From NCBI GenBank assembly GCA_018224415.1, contig JAGTUZ010000220.1, forward strand, positions 1 to 8,064: a DNA stretch of 8,064 nucleotides, read 5' to 3'. The position numbers and the translations under genes are program-made. Origin of the DNA: Bacteroidota bacterium (GTDB lineage: Bacteria; Bacteroidota; Ignavibacteria; SZUA-365). This document shows positions 1 to 7,204 of the stretch, one piece after another (within the stretch, counting starts at the first letter, position 1; each line of letters opens with the position of its first letter). The notes beneath the pieces were generated by a model. It had not been told where the DNA came from and did no database searches. It was given only the letters and a program-made list of their open reading frames with translations.

Positions 1-425
1 ACGTCCTGCGCGATTCGTTTTTCGTGCTGCCGGCGAGCTTCGACCGGACGCTGTCCGTACGCATCGGTATCGAAAGCGAAGGAGGCTTCGGCGACAGCGA
101 GAGCTTCGACGTGTTTGTACCGAAAATCGCTACCAGCGCAGCGGGTGATGTTCCCGCTCCTGCAGCGTTCCGGCTTGTCGGTCTGCATCCGAACCCCGTC
201 GCTCCCGGACAGCCACTGCTGGTCGATGTCGAGAGCCGCGGTTCCCTTCGACTGGAAGTGTTCGACGCACTGGGTCGGGAATGCTGGCATACGTGGACGC
301 CGGAGGGGCGAAGCGGTCGTCAACGGCTTTCATTACGTCTGCCGATGTTACGCGAAGGCCTGTACCACCTGCGTGTGCATGATGGGGACATGATGCAGAC
401 GCGACGTTTCGTCGTGCTGCGGTGA
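1..425 (+). CDS. C-terminal end of a T9SS-secreted protein (type A sorting domain), 5' truncated
   Basis: The frame is open from base 3 to the TGA at 423-425, so the gene begins before the window and only about 140 residues are seen. The first part (TLSVRIGIESEGGFGDSESF) looks like the beta-rich end of an extracellular domain with no recognisable catalytic motif. The last 85 or so residues match a type IX secretion C-terminal sorting domain: an LHPNPV motif (the usual YPNP pattern), a spacing segment with LRLEVFDALGRE (the usual v.l.vyD..Gr), then LREGLYHLRVHDG (the usual G.Y...l..g) and a short basic end (TRRFVVLR). In this family the domain directs export through the outer membrane and is cleaved or used to anchor the protein at the surface. 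The passenger's function cannot be told from this end. The next gene starts about 67 bases downstream on the same strand. Confidence 0.85.
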   Translation, partial: VLRDSFFVLPASFDRTLSVRIGIESEGGFGDSESFDVFVPKIATSAAGDVPAPAAFRLVGLHPNPVAPGQPLLVDVESRGSLRLEVFDALGRECWHTWTPEGRSGRQRLSLRLPMLREGLYHLRVHDGDMMQTRRFVVLR

Positions 426-480
426 CGGAGCGCCGCAGCCAGTGAAGACGTGCGCCGCAGGTCGATGGACGTACCCGACC

Positions 481-492
481 GGAAGAAAGACC
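481..492 (+). promoter_or_regulatory. Ribosome-binding site serving GTG 493 and possibly ATG 498
   Basis: The purine-rich stretch GGAAGAAAGA (481-490) lies just upstream of GTG 493 and, five bases later, ATG 498, which are in different frames. It favours these starts over GTG 442 and ATG 450, which have no comparable purine tract in front. GTG 493 opens the lipoprotein signal-peptide frame and ATG 498 opens the frame of the enzyme body. Confidence 0.5.
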
Positions 493-612
493 GTGCAATG
501 CAAGCAGCACCGGGCGCTGCTTGCACTGGTGATTGTCGTGCTTGCCTTCTCCTCGCTGCTGCCTGCGTGCGCCCTGCTCCAGCCTCGCCGGGAGAAGGTG
601 GTGCTTCCCGAG
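493..612 (+). other. Lipoprotein signal peptide coded out of frame with the enzyme body
   Basis: Read from GTG 493, these 40 codons give a basic n-region (QCKQHR), a hydrophobic core ALLALVIVVLAFSSL and the lipobox LPAC, followed by ALLQPRREKVVLPE, a typical linker after a lipidated cysteine. With the tract as printed, this frame stops at 760-762 after 89 residues. The body frame over the same bases gives an Ala/Cys/Pro-rich sequence with no clear n-region or signal core. I infer that this is the genuine N-terminus of the downstream GH3/beta-lactamase protein, not a separate gene. Confidence 0.8.
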
Positions 613-3461
613 CCCCCCCCCCGCCGGAACCTGTCGTTCGTCCGCCGGTCTCAACCGCGCTTTCAGATCTTTCCTTCGACACGCAGCTATTTCCCCATGT
701 TCTCTGGGCCGACAGCGTTCTCGAGACACTCGACCGTCGGCACATGGTGGCGCAGATGCTGATGCCCTTCAGCTACAGCGAGCTCAGTACCAGGACGCTT
801 GGCCGCATGCGGATCGCGACACAGGATTTCGGAGTCGGAGGGGTGATACTCTCGAATGGACGATCCGCCGACGCGCGGGCACTGATCGACTCCCTGCATG
901 TCTGGTCGGTCGTGCCTCCGCTCATCGCGGCCGACTTCGAAAATGGTCCCGGTATGCGGATCGAAGACGCGCTCCTGCTGCCTTCGATGATGGCGCTTGG
1001 GGCGACGCGCAACAGCGACCTGGTGTACCGGGCAGGATTGGCCACCGCAGCGGCGAGCAGGCGTATTGGCGTGCAGGTCAATTTTGCGCCGGTCGCCGAC
1101 GTGAACAGCAATCCGCGCAATCCCATCATCAACACCCGCGCCTTCGGCGAGACGGCCCGTCTGGTCGGCGACATGGCGGAGGCGTACATGCGGGGGCTGC
1201 AGGACGGAGGGATGATCGCTACGGCGAAGCACTTTCCCGGGCATGGTGACACGCATGTGGATTCGCATACCGGGCTGCCGCTGCTGGATGCGAGCATCGG
1301 ACGGCTCGACAGTGTCGAACTGTTGCCGTTCCGCCATCTGATCGACGCGGGAGTGGCTGCCGTGATGAGCGGCCACTTGGCCGTACCGGCCCTGACGGGG
1401 GACAGTAGCCTGCCGGCGACGTTGAGTCCGATGATCATGGATACACTACTGCGCCGTAGACTCGGCTTCGGGGGACTGATTTTCACCGATGCGATGAACA
1501 TGAACGCGCTCACGCGCACGGGCATTGGCAACCTTCCGGCCGCCGCGGTCCGTGCCGGTGCGGATATTCTGTTGATTCCCGGTAGTCTTGGGCAAACCAT
1601 CGATTCGGTGATTGCAGCCATTGACCGCGGTGAACTCGATAGCATGCGCGTGCGGCGCTCGGTGCGACGCATTCTCGAAGCGAAACACCTGCTGCGCTCA
1701 AAAGGCAATGCCACAGACAGTGCCGATGTTGACAGCGACGGGGTGCTCGCAACGATGGTAACCCGGACGGATGATTCCACGATCTCCGCAAACGAACAAC
1801 GGCTCGCGAGGTTGATCGCCGAAGAAGCAGCGACGCTTGTGCGAAACAACGGTGCCCTGCTTCCGCTCGCAGACAGCAGCCGCATCCTTGCCATCAGCTT
1901 CGTCCGCCGAGGAGAACCCGCCGTGGCGCAGGCATTCGCACAACGGCTGCGAGAGCGATTTCCGCGCAGTCGTACCCTCGTGATAGACCGTCAACCGTCA
2001 CGGCGTGCGCTGAACGCCTTGCGCGATTCGCTGCGGGGTATGGACGTGATTGTTCTCGCGGCCTTCATTTCGGTGGTCAATGCCTCTGGCACCATCGGAC
2101 TGTCGTCGGCGCAGATGCAGGTTGTTCGCACGACCGGAGAAGTGGCGCTGCCAAGGATCTTTCTGTCTCTCGGCACGCCCTATGTCCTCGAAGCACTTCC
2201 GGAGGCAGACGCGATGGTCTGTGTCTACGGCGACGACCCTGCTTCCATTGATGCGTCCGTTCGTCTGATCGCGGGTGACATTCAGCCAAACGGTGCGCTG
2301 CCGGTGACCGTACCCGGGATCGCCGCGTTCGGCACGGGCTTGCGGTATCCGTGGGCTGCCTCCGACAGGATCACAGAGGCCTTTCGCCACGTCGACAGTC
2401 TCATCCTCAACCAGATCGCACGGCGCGCGACTCCCGGCGCCCAGCTCGCGGTTGTGCGCGGCGACAGCCTGGTCTACCGGAAAAGTTATGGGAAGCTTAC
2501 GTACGACACCGCCGCGACTGCCGTTGATGACAGCACGTTGTACGACCTTGCCTCGCTGACGAAAGTCGTGGTCACGACCACGGCGGTCATGCGACTGGTT
2601 GACGCGGGCCGGCTGCATCTCGACAGCACCGTCGCGGCGTACCTTCCGGCGTTCGCGGCGGGGGGGAAGGAACATGTCACCATACGAAATCTTCTTCTGC
2701 ACAACAGTGGACTCGAGGCCTTCCGGCCGTTTCATGAGATACAACCGGACGGCATTGGTGTGCTCGACAGTATTTTCGGATCCCGGCTCGTTTCCGTCCC
2801 AGGACATCGGACCGTATACTCCGATTTCGGAATGATCACGATGGGGAAGGTGATCGAACGGATCACGGGCCGGAGCCTCGACGATTACGCGAAGGAGGAA
2901 ATTCTCGGGCCTCTCGGCATGCGGAACAGTCTGTTTCTTCCACACGATTCGCTCCGTGGACGCGCCGCGCCGACGGAGTACGACGAACGATGGCGTCAGC
3001 GTCTTGTGCAGGGAAGTGTGCATGACGAGACGGCGGCACTGCTGGGCGGTGTGGCGGGACACGCCGGATTGTTTTCCACAGCGACGGACCTCTCGCGCTT
3101 CGTGCGCATGCTGCTCGGCGATGGCACGCTGGAGGGATATGACTGCGTGCAATCCGCGACGCTCACACGTTTCACCACGCGGCAGTCGCTGCGAAAAAGC
3201 CGTGCTCTTGGATGGGACACAAAATCGGCGTCCGGTTCCTCTGCCGGTCGGTATTTCTCCATGCAGAGTTTCGGACACACGGGATTTACCGGCACGTCGA
3301 TCTGGGTAGATCCCGTTGCGCGTATCGGAGTGATCTTCCTCACCAACCGCGTGCATCCGACCAGGGAAAATCGCGCACTGCCGCGTTTCCGCTCCGTTTT
3401 GCACGATGCAGTGCGGGAAGCGCTGATGGGCCAGGGGGACGAATCCGGGAGTAGATTTTAA
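493..3461 (+). CDS. GH3 beta-N-acetylglucosaminidase (NagZ-type) fused to a serine beta-lactamase-like domain; probable lipoprotein with its signal peptide out of frame
   Basis: Probably an envelope enzyme that removes N-acetylglucosamine from cell-wall fragments and carries a second, serine-hydrolase domain. The uninterrupted frame runs from ATG 450 to TAA 3461 (1003 residues; numbering from there). Residues about 75-420 are the GH3 barrel: KHFPGHGDT at 260-268, the NagZ Asp-Ser-His dyad at 271-273 and FTDAMNM at 345-351 with probable nucleophile D347. About 455-635 is the second GH3 alpha/beta domain, as in the exported two-domain NagZ of Bacillus subtilis. About 645-995 is a class C beta-lactamase fold: SLTK with S702/K705, YSD at 790-792 and HTG at 943-945. 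In this frame the N-terminus is a poor, Ala/Pro-rich non-signal sequence. A good lipoprotein signal starts at GTG 493 in another frame and is cut off by the C tract at 613-622. An 11-C or 8-C version gives a 989- or 988-residue lipoprotein. Substrate of the C-terminal domain is unknown. Confidence 0.88.
613..622 (+). repeat. Poly-C tract (10 C) at the frame switch
   Basis: Ten consecutive C residues encode prolines in both frames (PPP in the signal-peptide frame, PPPP in the body frame). The shift needed to join the two frames is -1, equal to one added C, or +2, equal to two removed. Tracts of this length are prone to replication slippage and polymerase slippage, and also to sequencing error. 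Confidence 0.95.
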
Positions 3462-3596
3462 CCAACGCTTCGTGTTACATTTCCTTGTCAACTCCGATAA
3501 CACCGTACCCGGAGGCGCTGTACCGATATTTTCGCGCATACCGCTTCTGTATACGTCGCATTCGTCATTTCCGTAAATTTCAGGATGGTGACAGCC
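3462..3596 (+). promoter_or_regulatory. Intergenic region ahead of the M48 peptidase gene; likely holds its promoter
   Basis: This 135-base gap is one of the larger non-coding stretches in the window and is less GC-rich than the flanking genes. A TAAATTTC at 3573-3580 resembles the Bacteroidota -7 box (TAnnTTTG) with one mismatch, but I see no convincing -33 partner. AGGA at 3582-3585 is the likely ribosome-binding site for ATG 3597. No strong terminator hairpin is evident after the stop at 3461. Confidence 0.3.
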
Positions 3597-4409
3597 ATGA
3601 GACATTACGCTTCCTACCCACTTTCAGTGCTCGCGATCGCTGTCGCGATGCTCACTGTTTCCTGCAGCACCGTGCCGGTCACGGGCCGCAGCCAACTCAA
3701 CATGATTCCATCCTCCACCATGCTGTCGATGAGCTATCAGCAGTATGGGGACTTCATGCAATCCAACCAGGTCAGCCGCGATCAGTCCCGGGTGCAAATG
3801 GTGCAACGCGTGGGCCAAAAGATCAAGGTTGCGGTCGAGACATACGCCCAGCAGAAGGGGTGGTCAGACCAATTGGAAGGATACCGATGGGAGTTCAATC
3901 TGATCGAGAGTCCGGAGATCAACGCATGGTGCATGCCGGGCGGCAAGGTGGTTGTGTATAGCGGCATTCTTCCCATCACGCAGAACGAAGAAGGGCTGGC
4001 CGTGGTGATGGGACACGAAATCGCGCATGCCATCGCCAAACATGGCAACGAGCGTATGAGCCAGGGCCTGATGACGCAGCTCGGCGGCATGGCTCTCAAC
4101 GAGGCACTGGCCAACAAGCCCGAGCAGACACGCGCGCTGTATATGGCCGCATTCGGTTTGGGCTCACAGGTGGGCGTGCTGCTTCCGTACAGCCGACTGC
4201 ATGAAAGCGAAGCCGACAGGCTTGGGCTGGTCTTCATGGCGATGGCCGGCTATAATCCCAACGAGGCTGTGGGTTTCTGGCAGCGCATGGCGGCCCAGAA
4301 GGGCGGACAGGCACCTCCGGAATTTCTCAGCACCCATCCTTCGGACGCAACGCGCATCAAAGATTTGAAGGCGGCCATGCCGGAGGCGATGAAGTATTAC
4401 CGGAGATAA
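3597..4409 (+). CDS. M48 family zinc metallopeptidase, lipoprotein
   Basis: A zinc-dependent endopeptidase of the M48 (Ste24/HtpX/LoiP-like) family without the transmembrane helices of HtpX. It probably degrades misfolded or unneeded envelope proteins in the periplasm. Start ATG 3597 (270 residues) is preferred to the in-frame ATG 3585 because it gives a compact signal peptide (MRHYASYPLSVLAIAVAMLT) and has AGGA 3582-3585 upstream. The lipobox is TVSC with Cys23; Thr at -3 is slightly unusual. After the cysteine comes STVPVTGRSQLN, common in this lipoprotein group. The zinc site is HEIAH (H140, E141, H144), with the third ligand most likely E203 in HESEAD; the aspartate D207 completes the ExxxD motif. 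STHPS near the C-terminus (H247) is also a family signature. Length and motifs suggest an intact enzyme. It lies 42 bases before the S46 peptidase on the same strand. Confidence 0.93.
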   Translation: MRHYASYPLSVLAIAVAMLTVSCSTVPVTGRSQLNMIPSSTMLSMSYQQYGDFMQSNQVSRDQSRVQMVQRVGQKIKVAVETYAQQKGWSDQLEGYRWEFNLIESPEINAWCMPGGKVVVYSGILPITQNEEGLAVVMGHEIAHAIAKHGNERMSQGLMTQLGGMALNEALANKPEQTRALYMAAFGLGSQVGVLLPYSRLHESEADRLGLVFMAMAGYNPNEAVGFWQRMAAQKGGQAPPEFLSTHPSDATRIKDLKAAMPEAMKYYRR

Positions 4410-4451
4410 AACATAATCTATTCCTCTATTCTTATTTATCGGGACATCATT
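4410..4451 (+). promoter_or_regulatory. Short AT-rich spacer before the S46 peptidase gene
   Basis: The 42 bases between the M48 stop and the S46 start are markedly AT-rich (ATAATCTATTCC, CTTATTTATC) in a GC-rich window. GGGA at 4441-4444 lies seven bases before ATG 4452 and can act as the ribosome-binding site. A promoter in the AT-rich part is possible, but no standard box pair can be assigned. Confidence 0.3.
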
Positions 4452-6581
4452 ATGGCATATCGCCGTACAGGCATTCTTGTATCCATGCTGTTCCTCACTC
4501 TCGCCTGCTCTGGATTCGCACAGGAAGATCCACGTGAGGTGAACGGTCGGATGTGGACCTTTGATGATCCGCCGGTGGAGCGGTTCAGATCACTCTACGG
4601 TTTCGAGGCAAGCCAGGACTGGCTCGACGACGTCCGCAAATCAGCGCTGCGTTTCGGTGGCGGCTGCTCTGCATCGTTCGTCAGCGCCGAAGGACTGGTC
4701 ATGACCAATTATCACTGCGGTATCGAGTCCGTCGACAAGGTCACCGTCGATGACGAAAATCTTCGTCTCAACGGATTTTATGCCGTGACGCTTGAAGACG
4801 AGCGGCAGGTGCCTGAACTGTACGTTGACCAGCTGATGGAGATCATCGACGTCACCGAGGAAATCGTCGGGGCGATGTCGGTAGGCACAAACGCCGAAGA
4901 GGCGTTTGCCGCGCGGGACGCCGCCATCAAGGTCATTACCGAGCGGCTGACGACAGACGGGTTGCGCAGTGAAGTCGTCTCCTTCTACAACGGTGCCCGC
5001 TTCTCCGCCTACCGTTACAAGCGCCACAATGATGTCCGGCTGGTATTCAGTTCGGAACTTCATTTCGCTTTTTTCGGAGGCATTTACGATTTCTGGGCAT
5101 ACCCGCGCTGGTCCTTCGACTGCGATCTCTTTCGCGTGTACGAAGACGGGAAGCCTCTGCAGACGGAGCATTATTTCCGTTGGAGCACGTCCGGTGCAGC
5201 GGAGGACGAAGCGGTGTTTGTTGTCGGCAACCCCGGGCGCACGAACCGTCTGGTGACTGCCGACATGCTGGCATACGAACGCGATGTGAACATGCCGTAT
5301 ATCGTCCAGCTGGTAACCGACCGCAAGGAAACGCTCGAGAACGTTGTCCGGAAAAATCCGGAGCAGGGTCCGGTGCTGTTCGACGAGATCTTCGGCATCG
5401 TGAATGCGCAGGAAGCCTACGCGGGCCGTCTCATCGGCTTGCGCGATGACGAACTCATGGCCGGGCGCAAACGCTTCGACGAGGATTTTCGCACGAAGCT
5501 CAAGGCAAATGAGGACGCATGGGAACGTTACGGGGATCTCTGGGCAGGCATCCGGGCGGTTACGGTCGAGCAGCGCGCCATCGCGCCCGACCTGCTCGCG
5601 TTGCGCACAGGCGGTTTCGGCATGAGCGCGTTCATGACGCGTGCAGGCATGGTCGTTGATTGGGTCGAACAAATGGGGAAACCCGAAGATGAGCGCGACT
5701 CTCGGCATCAGGGCAAGATGGCTGAACTGCTTGCCCGCAGTCTGTCGAGTCCGGTGGAGGACGCGATGGATGTGGAGATCGACGCCATCGCACGACAACT
5801 GAAAAGGATGCAGAATATGCTGCAGCCCGACGACAAAGCGCTGAAGCTGGCCCTGAAAGGAGAGGAACCCGAGGTCGCGGCACGTCGCCTGCTGGCGGGG
5901 ACTGTACTTAAAGACAGCGTCGTACTTGCGGGAATCATCGATCGCCATTCTCTCGACGGCATCAACGACGATCTGCTGGATCTGGCCGCACACATGCTTC
6001 CACGCCATCGCGCTGCGACCGAACGGTCTCAGGAACTCGCTGCGAAGCTACGCGACCTGACCGGGCAACTGGGCAAGGCGCAGTACGACGTGTATGGCAA
6101 CAGCATCCCCCCGGACGCCACATTCACACTGCGCATTTCCGACGGCATCGTTTCCGGCTATTCCTACAACGGGACGATCGCACCCACGCACACGACATTC
6201 TACGGCATGTACGATCATCATCATTCCTTCAAGGGAAGCCCTGCCGCGTGGGATGCGATGATGGGCGGCAACGCGTGGGAACTGCCACCGCGCTGGAAGA
6301 CGCCACCACCGGGACTCGACCTTTCGACACCGATGAATTTCATTTCCACGACCGATATCATTGGCGGGAATTCCGGGAGCGCGATCATCAATCACAAGAA
6401 GGAAGTCGTGGGCCTCGCGTTCGACGGCAACATCGAAAGCCTCGCCGGTGCCTATATCTTCGCACCGGAGAAAGGCAATCGCACCATCGGCGTCCATTCC
6501 CAGGGAATCATCGAGGCCCTGCGCCACACGTACAAGGCCACCCGCATTGTCGATGAGATCGAACGCGGACGCAACAACTGA
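4452..6581 (+). CDS. S46 family dipeptidyl-peptidase (DPP7/DPP11-like), exported
   Basis: A periplasmic serine exopeptidase that should remove dipeptides from the N-terminus of peptides, serving peptide uptake or envelope peptide turnover. The 709 residues match the usual S46 length. The signal peptide ends near GFA|QE (residues 21-25); an ACS at 18-20 makes a lipoprotein reading less likely but possible. The mature N-terminus has the MWTFDDPP motif. The chymotrypsin-like triad can be placed by motif: H88 in TNYHCG, D223 in the PRWSFDCDLFRVY segment and S641 in GGNSGS. The residue 18 after the serine, which is Arg673 in Porphyromonas DPP11 (acidic P1) and Gly in DPP7, is Gly659 here, so acidic P1 preference is not expected. 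Oddities: Tyr87 in place of the usual His, and Phe214 where most relatives have an Asn that helps hold the substrate amino end. The helical insert domain spans roughly 300-545. Confidence 0.93.
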   Translation: MAYRRTGILVSMLFLTLACSGFAQEDPREVNGRMWTFDDPPVERFRSLYGFEASQDWLDDVRKSALRFGGGCSASFVSAEGLVMTNYHCGIESVDKVTVDDENLRLNGFYAVTLEDERQVPELYVDQLMEIIDVTEEIVGAMSVGTNAEEAFAARDAAIKVITERLTTDGLRSEVVSFYNGARFSAYRYKRHNDVRLVFSSELHFAFFGGIYDFWAYPRWSFDCDLFRVYEDGKPLQTEHYFRWSTSGAAEDEAVFVVGNPGRTNRLVTADMLAYERDVNMPYIVQLVTDRKETLENVVRKNPEQGPVLFDEIFGIVNAQEAYAGRLIGLRDDELMAGRKRFDEDFRTKLKANEDAWERYGDLWAGIRAVTVEQRAIAPDLLALRTGGFGMSAFMTRAGMVVDWVEQMGKPEDERDSRHQGKMAELLARSLSSPVEDAMDVEIDAIARQLKRMQNMLQPDDKALKLALKGEEPEVAARRLLAGTVLKDSVVLAGIIDRHSLDGINDDLLDLAAHMLPRHRAATERSQELAAKLRDLTGQLGKAQYDVYGNSIPPDATFTLRISDGIVSGYSYNGTIAPTHTTFYGMYDHHHSFKGSPAAWDAMMGGNAWELPPRWKTPPPGLDLSTPMNFISTTDIIGGNSGSAIINHKKEVVGLAFDGNIESLAGAYIFAPEKGNRTIGVHSQGIIEALRHTYKATRIVDEIERGRNN

Positions 6582-6604
6582 GAATCAGAATTCTGCAATA
6601 CATG

Positions 6605-6611
6605 AAAGGAG
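6605..6611 (+). promoter_or_regulatory. Strong ribosome-binding site deciding the start at 6617
   Basis: AAAGGAG at 6605-6611 sits five bases before ATG 6617. An in-frame ATG at 6602 overlaps this site and has no such element upstream, so 6617 is the start. Confidence 0.85.
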
Positions 6612-6616
6612 ACGAT

Positions 6617-7156
6617 ATGAAACGTATCACGCTGTTCCTGCTCGCGGTGGGGCTACTGCTCGCGTGCGCATCGCCGGTCACGGCACAGACGGAAGTGCAC
6701 GAGAAACTGCTTCCATTCAAGGATCTCTTGGGACGCACGTACAAGGGCAAACTCGGAGGCTCTGACACCAAGAAGGAGCAATGGGACGTCATGCGCTTCG
6801 ACCGTTGGCTCAATGGCAACGCCATCCGCATCCTGCATTCGGTTAACGAAGGCGAGTACGGTGGCGAGACCATTCTCTTCTGGGACGAGAAAAAACAGAG
6901 TCTTGTGTATTATTATTTCACGACCGCAGGATTCCATTCGACGGGTACCATGAAGATGGTCTCCGATTCAAAATGGATCTCGCATGAAACGATCACTGGA
7001 AACCAGAACGGAATCACGGAAGTGAAGTCCACCGGCGAAATGACGCGTGACGGTTTCCTGAAGACCAGCAGCGAATACCTGCGAAAGGGCAAGTGGGTGC
7101 CGGGACACTCAGCCATTTACGAGCAGGTCGCCTTTCTCGACGTGAAGTTCAAGTAA
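6617..7156 (+). CDS. Small exported protein of unknown function
   Basis: I do not recognise this 179-residue protein by name. It starts with a clear export signal: MKR, then a leucine-rich core. Two processing routes are possible: signal peptidase I after VTA (residue 23) or lipidation at Cys17 (LLAC). The mature part (about 155 residues) opens with HEKLLPFKDLLGRTYKGKL and has alternating hydrophobic/polar stretches rich in Trp, Tyr and Gly (WDVMRFDRWLNGNAIRI, GGETILFWDEKK, LVYYYFTTAGFHSTG, KWISHETITG), consistent with an all-beta barrel or sandwich of the calycin or DUF1579 kind. That fold call is inference. No catalytic motif is visible. The gene begins 35 bases after the S46 peptidase stop with no obvious terminator between, so co-transcription is likely. 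A binding or accessory role in the periplasm is possible but unproven. Confidence 0.8.
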   Translation: MKRITLFLLAVGLLLACASPVTAQTEVHEKLLPFKDLLGRTYKGKLGGSDTKKEQWDVMRFDRWLNGNAIRILHSVNEGEYGGETILFWDEKKQSLVYYYFTTAGFHSTGTMKMVSDSKWISHETITGNQNGITEVKSTGEMTRDGFLKTSSEYLRKGKWVPGHSAIYEQVAFLDVKFK

Positions 7157-7204
7157 ACACTGCTTCCCTTCCGCGGGGCATGCCGGTCATATTACCGGAG
7201 GACC

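Noticed and set aside
430..460. Direct repeat GCGCCGCAG at 430-438 and 452-460
   Set aside because: Two short GC-rich copies in a GC-rich region, with no further units or function suggested.
442..762. A separate 106-residue gene from GTG 442
   Set aside because: Only its first part, from GTG 493, looks like protein (a lipoprotein signal). After the C tract it turns into an Arg/Ser-rich shadow of the GH3 frame, so I treat it as the displaced N-terminus of the larger gene.
1998..3605. Long open frame on the minus strand opposite the GH3/beta-lactamase gene
   Set aside because: It is antisense to a gene with clear catalytic motifs, its translation is Arg/His-rich without family features, and long shadow frames are expected in GC-rich DNA.
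3485..3961. Plus-strand open frame overlapping the M48 gene start
   Set aside because: It overlaps the M48 coding region in another frame and has no signal or family motif.
4641..6008. 455-residue open frame on the minus strand opposite the S46 peptidase
   Set aside because: Same reason: it mirrors a well-supported gene and shows no recognisable domain or start signal.
6586..6595. Palindrome CAGAATTCTG between the S46 gene and the next gene as an operator
   Set aside because: A single 10-bp palindrome is expected by chance and no second copy was seen.
7183..7198. Hairpin CCGGT-CATATT-ACCGG between the convergent genes as a terminator
   Set aside because: The stem is only 5 bp and no T-run follows on either strand, so a terminator call is not supported.
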